A DNA stretch of 5,845 nucleotides, taken from Terriglobia bacterium (GTDB lineage: Bacteria; Acidobacteriota; Terriglobia; UBA7540). The stretch's first letter is position 1; every line of letters starts with the position of its first letter. The translations under genes and the position numbers were made by a program. The notes beneath the pieces were generated by a model. It saw only the letters and a program-made list of their open reading frames with translations. It ran no database searches and was not told where the DNA came from. The stretch is taken from positions 1 through 5,845 of the forward strand of contig JASIKV010000042.1 in the NCBI GenBank assembly GCA_030049455.1, read 5' to 3'. Shown in pieces: positions 1 through 5,559 of this stretch.

Positions 1-113
1 TCCCATGTCCCGGCGACCTTGGCGGGATCGTCAGCAGCCTTCAGGCTAGTGGCTCCGAGCATTACAAATGCGCAGGCAAGCGCGAGCAACATCGATCTGG
101 ATATTTTCTTCAT
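1..113 (-). CDS. Exported protein of unknown function, N-terminal part only
   Basis: Read leftward from the ATG at 113-111, this is the first 37 codons of a gene cut by the left edge. The product begins MKKISRSMLLALACAFVMLG and has a classic Sec signal peptide: positive residues 2-6, a hydrophobic core at about 8-22, and a likely cleavage site near the Ala26-Ala27 pair. The mature part starts ADDPAKVAGTW. The VAGTW pattern right after the signal is common at the first strand of small secreted beta-rich proteins, but too little is visible to name a family. An AAGGAG ribosome site (127-122 on this strand) lies 8 nt from the ATG and makes the start secure. The gene is divergent from the DoxX-like gene across 185 bp and the two may share a control region. 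That this is a real exported protein is near certain; its function is unknown. Confidence 0.82.
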   Translation of the reverse strand, partial: MKKISRSMLLALACAFVMLGATSLKAADDPAKVAGTW

Positions 114-121
114 GACGGAAT

Positions 122-127
122 CTCCTT
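122..127 (-). promoter_or_regulatory. Strong Shine-Dalgarno site of the left-edge gene
   Basis: The minus strand reads AAGGAG here, 8 nt upstream of the ATG at 113. It is the best ribosome binding site in the window and fixes the start of the truncated exported-protein gene. Confidence 0.8.
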
Positions 128-298
128 AAAGGTTGGATTGAACATAGTCATTGACGTTTGAGGCTTGCGGGTAGTTACAGCCACTTTAGCTGAACTATCG
201 GCCCATGGCATGATTTGTATTTGGACGGCCCCGCGTGTATCTTAACGGTCATCCAAACCCCGGCTAGGCCACATCCAGCAGAACAGCGAGGCGCAATC

Positions 299-1669
299 GT
301 GGAAACCCCAGCGGAGATCAATCGACTCAAGGCAGCGGCAAACGCCGGCGAGGTCGAAACCGCCGCGCAGGAGTTTGCCCCCGCGCAGCCCAAGCCCTGG
401 AGCCCGGCCCTGCGCATCAGTTTCCGCTTCTGCTTCGTCTACTTCACGCTTTACGGCCTGAGCAACCAAATCATCGGCGGATTGATTGTAATCCCCGAAG
501 TAAACTTTACCGACCTCAGCGTTCAATGGCCGCTTCGCCAAATCACCCTGTGGACTGCCGCGCACGTTTTTCACGTGACGCACCCGCTGATTTACGCCGA
601 CACGGGCAGCGGTGACCGGCAATACGATTGGATCCTCACTTTCTTTCTCCTGGCGTTCGCCATCGCAGCAACGATCGTCTGGTCGGCACTCGACCGCCGC
701 CGGAAGAACTACGACACTCTGCACAACTGGTTCCGCCTGGCGCTTCGAATCGCGCTCGCGTCGGAGTTGCTGCTCTACGGCCTGAACAAAGTCATCCCGC
801 TCCAGATGCTCTTCCCTTCCCTGGCGCGTCTGCTCGAGCCCTACGGGAATTTCTCGCCCATGGCGACGCTTTGGTCTTCCGTGGGAGCGTCGCGCCCATA
901 CGAGATCTTCACCGGCTGCGCTGAGACGCTGGGCGGCCTGCTCCTGCTTCTTCCGCGCACTGCTGTTCTGGGGGCGCTTCTGGGTTTGGCCGACTTGACG
1001 GAGGTTTTTGTTCTGAATATGACCTACGACGTGCCAGTGAAACTGCTCTCCTTCCATCTGATTTTGTATGACCTCTTCCTGCTGGCGCCGGAAGCACGCC
1101 GCCTTTTCCACTTCTTCTTCTCGGACCGCGCCGTTGCGGCGCGCCTTGAGCCACCGCTCTTTCGCTCGCCACGCGCCAACCACGCAGCCCTGATGTTGCA
1201 GGCGCTGCTCGGCATCTATCTGGTGGGAATGAACGTTTACAACGGCGTGGGGATTTGGCGAACCTACGGCCCCGGGCGCCCCAGGCCCTCGCTCTACGGC
1301 ATCTGGGACGTCGAGCAAATGTCCATCGACGGCCAAATCCACCCGCCGCTCCTTACCGATAACGACCGCTGGCGCCGCGTGGTGTTTGATTCCATGACCC
1401 GCACCAGTTTCCAGAAAATGGACGAATCCTTCGCATCCTATGGTTCTTCACTCAACGATAAGGACCAGACGCTGAGCCTTACCAATGCCGGTGACAAGGC
1501 GTGGAAGGCCGATTTCACCTTTAATCGTTCCACGCCCGGGCAGCTTGCGCTCGACGGAACGATGGACGGCCACAAGATTCACATGCAGCTCAAGCTGTTC
1601 GATCACAGCAAGCTGATGCTGGTCAGCCGCGGATTCCACTGGATCAATGATTTTCCATTCCAGCGCTGA
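299..1669 (+). CDS. DoxX-like integral membrane protein with C-terminal beta-rich (lipocalin-like) domain
   Basis: A 456-residue protein. After a charged N-terminal stretch come about seven hydrophobic segments, near residues 38-56, 111-129, 146-167, 201-221, 222-241, 247-264 and 295-315. The part around 145-265, with the ELLLYGLNKVIPLQM motif (156-170) and the GCAETLGGLLLLLPRT helix, resembles DoxX/SURF4-type membrane proteins, a broad family with uncertain function. Residues about 329-456 form a soluble tail with alternating beta-type strands, starting YGIWDVEQM and ending FHWINDFPFQR, reminiscent of lipocalin-like folds. The GTG start at 299 is chosen because GCGAGG sits about 7 nt upstream and the sequence before it does not look protein-like. 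A TTG at 215 would add 28 residues. It is transcribed alone and converges on the anion permease gene with 22 bp between stops. The membrane class is secure, the DoxX label is likely, and the tail fold is inferred. Confidence 0.8.
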   Translation: METPAEINRLKAAANAGEVETAAQEFAPAQPKPWSPALRISFRFCFVYFTLYGLSNQIIGGLIVIPEVNFTDLSVQWPLRQITLWTAAHVFHVTHPLIYADTGSGDRQYDWILTFFLLAFAIAATIVWSALDRRRKNYDTLHNWFRLALRIALASELLLYGLNKVIPLQMLFPSLARLLEPYGNFSPMATLWSSVGASRPYEIFTGCAETLGGLLLLLPRTAVLGALLGLADLTEVFVLNMTYDVPVKLLSFHLILYDLFLLAPEARRLFHFFFSDRAVAARLEPPLFRSPRANHAALMLQALLGIYLVGMNVYNGVGIWRTYGPGRPRPSLYGIWDVEQMSIDGQIHPPLLTDNDRWRRVVFDSMTRTSFQKMDESFASYGSSLNDKDQTLSLTNAGDKAWKADFTFNRSTPGQLALDGTMDGHKIHMQLKLFDHSKLMLVSRGFHWINDFPFQR

Positions 1670-1693
1670 GACCCGCACGAGCCACGCAGCGCT
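1662..1693. terminator. Possible bidirectional hairpin between convergent genes
   Basis: AGCGCTG (1662-1668) and CAGCGCT (1687-1693) are perfect 7-bp complementary arms around an 18-nt loop. They overlap the TGA of the DoxX-like gene and the TAG of the leftward permease gene. A 10-bp palindrome, GCGCTAGCGC (1689-1698), overlaps the right arm. No U-tract follows in either direction, so this is at best a weak or factor-assisted terminator. AGCGCT is itself palindromic, which raises the chance of coincidence. Confidence 0.25.
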
Positions 1694-2936
1694 AGCGCAC
1701 CAGCGCCAGCCAAAGCAGTCCGATCAGCAGGGTCAGAATGGTGATGGGAAACCCGACGCGGAAATAATCCCAGAAGCCGATGTGGACTTCGGGCTTCGCC
1801 GATTCAATGACGATGATGTTGGCCACCGATCCCGTGATGGTCAGGTTCCCCGCCAAAGTGCTGGCCATGGCGAGCCCCAGCCATGCGGTATGGGGGTCGG
1901 CAAAGCCCGGCACGAGTGACTTCAGCAGCATCACCGCCGGCACGTTGCTCACGATGTTGCTGAAGAGCGCCACGACCAGCGTGAAGACGTCGAGGCGCTG
2001 AAGATTCCAATTCCTCACCAGCGCCAGCAGCCGCGAAACGATGCCGGCATTTTCCGCCCCGCCGACAATCAGAAACAGCCCGACGAAAAAGACCAGCAGG
2101 CCCCAATCGACCCGCTCATAAAGCTTGCGCGGATCCGTGGTGCGCGTGATCAGCAACGCTGCCGCCCCCAAGGCCGCCATCATGGCCGGCGGCACCCCGG
2201 CCAGGAACCCGGCAATTACCGCCGTGACCACAATCACGGGCTTGGTCAATCGCGAGAGGTCAAGCGCCGGAAGCTCCAATTCCTGGTCCGGCGCTGCTGC
2301 CGGGCGCTTGCGCATAAACGCCCAATGCAGGACTCCCCAATCCACAAAGGCTCCCGCCAGCGCCACCGGCCCAAGGTGAAGGAGAAAGTCGCGATAACGA
2401 ATTCCGGAAATCGAGCCGATCAGCATGTTCTGCGGATTTCCGGTCATCGTCGCTACGCTGCCGACGTTGGATCCCGTTGCAACCGCCAGCAGGTAGGGGG
2501 CGGGCGCGAGCTTCATTCGCCGCGTGATCGCCAGCACAAAGGGCACCATCACCAGGCAGACGATGTCGTTGACGAAGAACGCGGAAAAAAATCCACTGGC
2601 AAAAACCACGGCGGGTAGCAGGTAATTGGGATTCAGGCGCCGCAGAACGAGTTGAACGTTCCATTCGAAAAACCCCACCAGATGCAGATTGCCGACAATC
2701 AGCATCATGGAAAAGAGCAGGACGAGCGTGGGGAAATCGATGAAATGCAGAGCCTGACCGGGCGGGACGATTTTGAAGGCAACCATGGCCACGGCGCCGA
2801 CGATCGCCGCGCCGGGGCGGTCGATTTTGAGCCCCGGAAACTTCCCCAGGGCGAACACCGTGTAGCTGGCGATGAAAATGGAATAGGCAGCGATCAGGTT
2901 GATGTTGGGAAGAGGGATCGCACGCAAGGTGTTCAT
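1692..2936 (-). CDS. SLC13/ArsB-superfamily (ion transporter) anion permease
   Basis: A 414-residue polytopic inner-membrane permease, about the usual length for single-subunit members of the ion transporter superfamily. It shows the internal two-fold repeat of the family. The first half has SAFFVNDIVCLVMVPFVLAI (117-136) followed by GSNVGSVATMTGNPQNMLIG (155-174). The second half has SNIVSNVPAVMLL (326-338) followed by LAGNLTITGSVANIIVIE (361-378). These hairpin and loop pairs form the substrate and cation sites in this superfamily. Substrate cannot be told from sequence: arsenite, sulfate, dicarboxylate or another anion are all possible, and no ars genes are nearby. The ATG at 2936 is preferred over a TTG at 3002 because the extra 22 residues are polar and unlike the family start, and the TTG overlaps a possible -35. 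No clear Shine-Dalgarno precedes the ATG. It is a single-gene unit, divergent from the FUSC gene. Confidence 0.9.
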   Translation of the reverse strand: MNTLRAIPLPNINLIAAYSIFIASYTVFALGKFPGLKIDRPGAAIVGAVAMVAFKIVPPGQALHFIDFPTLVLLFSMMLIVGNLHLVGFFEWNVQLVLRRLNPNYLLPAVVFASGFFSAFFVNDIVCLVMVPFVLAITRRMKLAPAPYLLAVATGSNVGSVATMTGNPQNMLIGSISGIRYRDFLLHLGPVALAGAFVDWGVLHWAFMRKRPAAAPDQELELPALDLSRLTKPVIVVTAVIAGFLAGVPPAMMAALGAAALLITRTTDPRKLYERVDWGLLVFFVGLFLIVGGAENAGIVSRLLALVRNWNLQRLDVFTLVVALFSNIVSNVPAVMLLKSLVPGFADPHTAWLGLAMASTLAGNLTITGSVANIIVIESAKPEVHIGFWDYFRVGFPITILTLLIGLLWLALVR

Positions 2937-2973
2937 ATCAAGGTTTCTAAGGCTGGGCTGCTGCCCGCACGCT

Positions 2974-3002
2974 AACGTACACCGGCCAGGTTCCTGGTGC
3001 AA
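2974..3002 (-). promoter_or_regulatory. Weak promoter candidate for the anion permease gene
   Basis: On the minus strand TTGCAC (3002-2997), a 17-nt spacer and TACGTT (2979-2974) match the sigma70 consensus at only 3 of 6 positions each, but with ideal spacing and about 30 nt of leader before the ATG. The spacer contains CCAGG-TT-CCTGG (2986-2997), a short inverted repeat that could be an operator or chance. Confidence 0.25.
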
Positions 3003-3050
3003 GGTGCTGCGATCCTGGATGGCGACGCAAGGAGTGGCGGAGCCGGAGTG

Positions 3051-3059
3051 TGAGATAAT
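3051..3059 (+). promoter_or_regulatory. Extended -10 promoter of the FUSC-family gene
   Basis: TGA-GATAAT: an extended -10 (TG one base before the hexamer) with GATAAT matching TATAAT at 5 of 6 positions. There is no good -35, as expected for extended -10 promoters. It predicts transcription starting near 3065-3067, giving a leader of about 50 nt before the ATG at 3115. Confidence 0.45.
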
Positions 3060-3063
3060 TCCG

Positions 3064-3079
3064 CCCTTTAAGTAAAGGG
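3064..3079. promoter_or_regulatory. Perfect 7-bp dyad over the predicted FUSC transcription start (operator candidate)
   Basis: CCCTTTA-AG-TAAAGGG is a perfect inverted repeat with a 2-nt centre. It starts 4 nt downstream of the extended -10, so it covers the predicted +1 region, a typical place for a repressor operator. As RNA it could instead form a 6-bp hairpin with an AAGU loop at the very 5' end of the message. The regulator is unknown and none is encoded in the window. Confidence 0.35.
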
Positions 3080-3103
3080 GATTTCAAACCTCATGCATCG
3101 CCC

Positions 3104-3110
3104 GGGAGGG
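3104..3110 (+). promoter_or_regulatory. Shine-Dalgarno site that decides the FUSC gene start
   Basis: GGGAGGG contains a GGAGG core (3105-3109) that lies 5 nt before the ATG at 3115 but only 2 nt before the in-frame GTG at 3112. The ATG is therefore the better start. Confidence 0.65.
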
Positions 3111-3114
3111 TGTG

Positions 3115-3618
3115 ATGGCAACTGCGGGCAATCAATCTGAAGTGCGGCCGCGCGTGGAACCCAGGGAACTGATCCACGCTGTGCGCACCACGATCGCGGC
3201 CGTGGGGTCATTGCTGATCGCGCGCCTGTGCAAGCTGCCGGAGGCCTACTGGGCAGCGATCACGGCGATGATCGTGATGCAATCGACGCTGGGCGCGGCG
3301 CTGGCCATTTCCAAACAACGCCTGGAAGGGACCGCTCTCGGCGCCCTGATGGGAGCCCTGTTTGCGACCTACGTGGGCCGCAATGCGGCGATGTTCGGCG
3401 CGGGGATTTTGTTGTGTGGAATAATCTGCGCCGTCCTGCGGCGCGAGCGCAGCGCCTATCGCTACTCGGGAATTACACTCGCCATCATCATGCTATCCGT
3501 GCGCGCGCTCCCGGCGTGGGTCATCGCCATTCACCGCTTCATTGAGATTTCCATCGGAATTGTCGGCGGGCTGCTTCTCACCGCCGTCTGGCCGGAGTCG
3601 AAGGCGGCCGCGAAATAA
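3115..3618 (+). CDS. Small FUSC-family (aromatic acid exporter-like) membrane protein
   Basis: A 167-residue inner-membrane protein with about six hydrophobic segments, near 26-39, 46-62, 72-88, 90-108, 117-137 and 143-159. The block LPEAYWAAITAMIVMQSTLG, then a polar loop with SKQRLEGTALGALMGAL, is the hallmark of FUSC/ArAE proteins. So is the closing HRFIEISIGIVGGLLLTAVWP. Larger family members (AaeB, YccS type) export aromatic acids or are linked to efflux and carry two membrane halves plus cytoplasmic domains. This one is a single membrane module with no soluble domain, so it may work as an oligomer. Substrate is unknown, and no AaeA-type membrane-fusion partner is visible. The ATG at 3115 is supported by GGAGG 5 nt upstream. 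It may have its own extended -10 promoter. The next gene starts 114 bp downstream on the same strand with no clear terminator between. Confidence 0.87.
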   Translation: MATAGNQSEVRPRVEPRELIHAVRTTIAAVGSLLIARLCKLPEAYWAAITAMIVMQSTLGAALAISKQRLEGTALGALMGALFATYVGRNAAMFGAGILLCGIICAVLRRERSAYRYSGITLAIIMLSVRALPAWVIAIHRFIEISIGIVGGLLLTAVWPESKAAAK

Positions 3619-3678
3619 GCCCCGGCCGAAGCGAATGATTCAAGCCCACAACTCTCCAATTCCCTCGCCCGGGAAGTT

Positions 3679-3687
3679 TGCTACACT
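3679..3687 (+). promoter_or_regulatory. Possible extended -10 promoter of the TPR gene
   Basis: TGC-TACACT has the TGn extension and 4 of 6 matches to TATAAT, 45 nt before the ATG at 3733. No -35 is recognisable. It suggests the TPR gene can be transcribed separately from the FUSC gene. The rest of the 3619-3732 gap has only short palindromes, such as CAAAT-C-ATTTG (3706-3716), and no U-tract hairpin. Confidence 0.3.
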
Positions 3688-3732
3688 CGGTTTCCGCAGG
3701 GTCTTCAAATCATTTGGGGGCAAACCTTCCTC

Positions 3733-5472
3733 ATGCGATCGAAATTGCCGGCTGCACTTATTGTTTTGACATGCGCGAGCGCCGTTGCGCAGACGCCCAT
3801 GGCCCATCATCACCCTCAGGCGTCCGATGCCAGGTATCGCGAGCTTCCACCGCCGCCGCTGATGCAGGGCATCGGCGACGCGAGCTTGAAAATCACCACC
3901 GACTCCGCCCAGGCCCAGGCTTATTTCAATCAAGGCCTCCGGCTGCTGCACTGCTTCTGGGATTTTGAGGCTTACCGCGCGTTCAAGGAGGCCGCGCGCC
4001 AGGATCCTTCCGCGGCCATGGCTTACTGGGGAATTTTCGAAGCCCTCAAGTTGAGCGGGCGCCACGGCGGCGTGCAGGCGGAAAAGGATGAGGCGCTGGC
4101 CAAAGCCCAATCGCTTGCCCGGCATGCCTCCGACCACGAGCAGTTATATATTCGAGCCGCCGGGCATGAAAACAAGCAGGACGACTCCAAGGAATCCGAA
4201 GCTTACCGCCAGACCATGGAGACCCTCGTTGACCGCTACCCGGACGACTTGGACGCGCAAGCCTTCCTGGCGCTGAATGAAATGCACGGCTACGACACCG
4301 ACGGCAAGCCGCGGGAAGGCGAGCTCTATTCGCAGTCGATTCTGCGCGATCTGATTGCTGCGCATCCCGATGACGCAGCCGCTCATCACTACTGGATTCA
4401 TGCCCTGGAGGACAGCTCGCACCCGGAAGACGCCTTGCACAGCGCGGACGTGCTGGGCCGCCTGGCGCCCAATTCCGGCCACATGGTCCACATGCCGGGC
4501 CATATTTATTGGCGAGTGGGTGATTACGAGCGGGCGCGCCAATCCTTCACCGCCTCGCTGCAGGTCGATGAGGCGTACATGGCCGCGCAGCAGATTCGGC
4601 CTGAGGAAGATTGGAATTACGCTCATAACCTCGCCTACCTGATCGCCGCCTGTGCGGAGGCCGGCCGTTACCAGGAAGGTCTGCAATGGGCCGCCAAGCT
4701 GCGCGGCATGTCCGCTCCGCCGGGAATGTCTTCAGCACGCTTTGCGATTTGGGCGGGCGGAAGCGTGGCGCGCTTGCGCATTCGCTTTGGCGATTGGAAG
4801 GCCGTCGAGAGTGAGTCGGTCGAGTTCGGAACCGGCGCGGGCACTCCATCCCTTGCGGCCAGAGATTACGCCGAGGGCCTCAGCCTCTACGCCCAGGGCA
4901 TGGCTGCCGTGGAGAGCGGCGACGCGAAGCAGGCGATCGAGAAATCCGAAGCCCTCGATGCAATGCTCTGGCGCCTGGAAGCCTCCAAGCCGAAACCAAA
5001 GAATAAGCGCGATGAGGAAAAGAAAACGGACGAGGATTCCGGAGAGGACGATCCCACGCCGGTCCTGAACCTGCTCGGCACGATGTCGCTGGATCTGCGC
5101 GCGAACCTCGATGCCATTCAAGGCCAGGAAGTGGATGCGCGGAAACTCTTCGACCAGGCAATCGAGAAGGAAATGGATCTCGGTTATTCCGAGCCACCGC
5201 AATTCTTTCGCCCCGAACAGGAGAGCGCGGGGAACGCTTCCCTGAATTCTCATCAATGGGAAACCGCCCTCGCCGAGTTCAAGTTGGCCCTGAATCGTCG
5301 CCCTAATAGCGGCCACGCGCTCTACGGAATCGCCCGGGCCTACGCAATGGGCGGCGACGTGCCCAAGGCGGCCGAAGCTTACCGGGAGTTCCTCGCGAGC
5401 TGGCAGTACGCCGACACGGACTTGCCGCAAATCAAGCAGGCCAAAAGCTGGCTCGCAGGCCACTCGCAGTGA
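3733..5472 (+). CDS. Secreted tetratricopeptide-repeat protein with conserved histidine-rich motifs
   Basis: A 579-residue exported TPR protein. Residues 1-19 form a signal peptide with likely cleavage after AVA (17-19), then an HHHP stretch (25-28). TPR-like helical pairs appear near 62-105 (FNQGLRLLHCFWDFEAYRAF, DPSAAMAYWG), 165-182, 205-290, 295-325 and 505-553. The central signatures AHHYWIHALEDSSHPEDAL (217-235) and GHMVHMPGHIYWRVGDY (249-265), plus YSEPPQFFRPEQES (485-498), mark a widespread, poorly characterised TPR family in Acidobacteriota and related bacteria, recognised from memory. The many conserved His and Glu residues could bind metal, which is inference. Residues about 416-442 are a lysine-then-acid-rich disordered insert between repeats. 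The ATG at 3733 is fixed by the signal peptide. The only ribosome site is GGGGG 12 nt upstream, which is weak. A second in-frame TGA follows at 5479. Role probably in periplasmic or surface protein interactions; the exact function is unknown. Confidence 0.88.
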   Translation: MRSKLPAALIVLTCASAVAQTPMAHHHPQASDARYRELPPPPLMQGIGDASLKITTDSAQAQAYFNQGLRLLHCFWDFEAYRAFKEAARQDPSAAMAYWGIFEALKLSGRHGGVQAEKDEALAKAQSLARHASDHEQLYIRAAGHENKQDDSKESEAYRQTMETLVDRYPDDLDAQAFLALNEMHGYDTDGKPREGELYSQSILRDLIAAHPDDAAAHHYWIHALEDSSHPEDALHSADVLGRLAPNSGHMVHMPGHIYWRVGDYERARQSFTASLQVDEAYMAAQQIRPEEDWNYAHNLAYLIAACAEAGRYQEGLQWAAKLRGMSAPPGMSSARFAIWAGGSVARLRIRFGDWKAVESESVEFGTGAGTPSLAARDYAEGLSLYAQGMAAVESGDAKQAIEKSEALDAMLWRLEASKPKPKNKRDEEKKTDEDSGEDDPTPVLNLLGTMSLDLRANLDAIQGQEVDARKLFDQAIEKEMDLGYSEPPQFFRPEQESAGNASLNSHQWETALAEFKLALNRRPNSGHALYGIARAYAMGGDVPKAAEAYREFLASWQYADTDLPQIKQAKSWLAGHSQ

Positions 5473-5521
5473 GCCTGCTGAGCCTTTTGACGCGGCCTGC
5501 GGGAATCAAGGCCTCGCAGCG

Positions 5522-5551
5522 TTGACGGCCCGCCGATTACCAGCCTATCAT
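5522..5551 (+). promoter_or_regulatory. Sigma70-type promoter of the glycosyltransferase gene, possibly leaderless
   Basis: TTGACG (5522-5527, 5 of 6 matches), an 18-nt spacer and TATCAT (5546-5551, 5 of 6) make the best -35/-10 pair in the window. The expected start of transcription falls at about 5557-5560, essentially on the A of the ATG at 5560. There is no Shine-Dalgarno before that ATG, which fits a leaderless message. A second TTGACG lies at 5487-5492 but has no -10 at the right distance. Confidence 0.5.
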
Positions 5552-5559
5552 CGCAGCCG

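Noticed and set aside
151..177. TTGACG followed by TAGTTA upstream of the DoxX-like gene as a promoter
   Set aside because: The spacer is only 15 nt and the -10 matches 3 of 6. At 16-18 nt there is nothing like TATAAT, so no promoter is called in the 114-298 gap.
215..298. TTG start that would extend the DoxX-like protein by 28 residues
   Set aside because: There is no Shine-Dalgarno, and the extension is Pro/Cys-containing with no signal or helix. The GTG at 299 has a GCGAGG site at good distance.
242..1342. Long (366-codon) open frame antisense to the DoxX-like gene
   Set aside because: The product is rich in Arg, Gln and Glu with no domain or membrane pattern, while the plus-strand frame encodes clear membrane helices and family motifs. 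Long antisense frames are common in G+C-rich genes.
2937..3002. TTG start that would extend the anion permease by 22 residues
   Set aside because: The extra residues are polar and Cys-containing, unlike the family N-terminus, and the codon overlaps the possible -35. The ATG at 2936 gives the normal length.
3542..3769. 75-codon frame bridging the FUSC end and the TPR start
   Set aside because: It overlaps both well-supported genes out of frame and its product is Ser/Pro/Arg-rich without any motif.
3733..3795. Lipoprotein signal at Cys14 of the TPR protein
   Set aside because: The residues before it (VLT) do not fit a lipobox, and a normal AVA cleavage site follows at 17-19.
4732..5463. 243-codon open frame antisense to the TPR gene
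   Set aside because: It has no recognisable domain, no ribosome site was found, and it lies wholly inside a gene with strong TPR motifs.
5497..5519. CTGCG...CGCAG as a terminator after the TPR gene
   Set aside because: The stem is 5 bp with a 13-nt loop and no U-tract, which is not enough to call.
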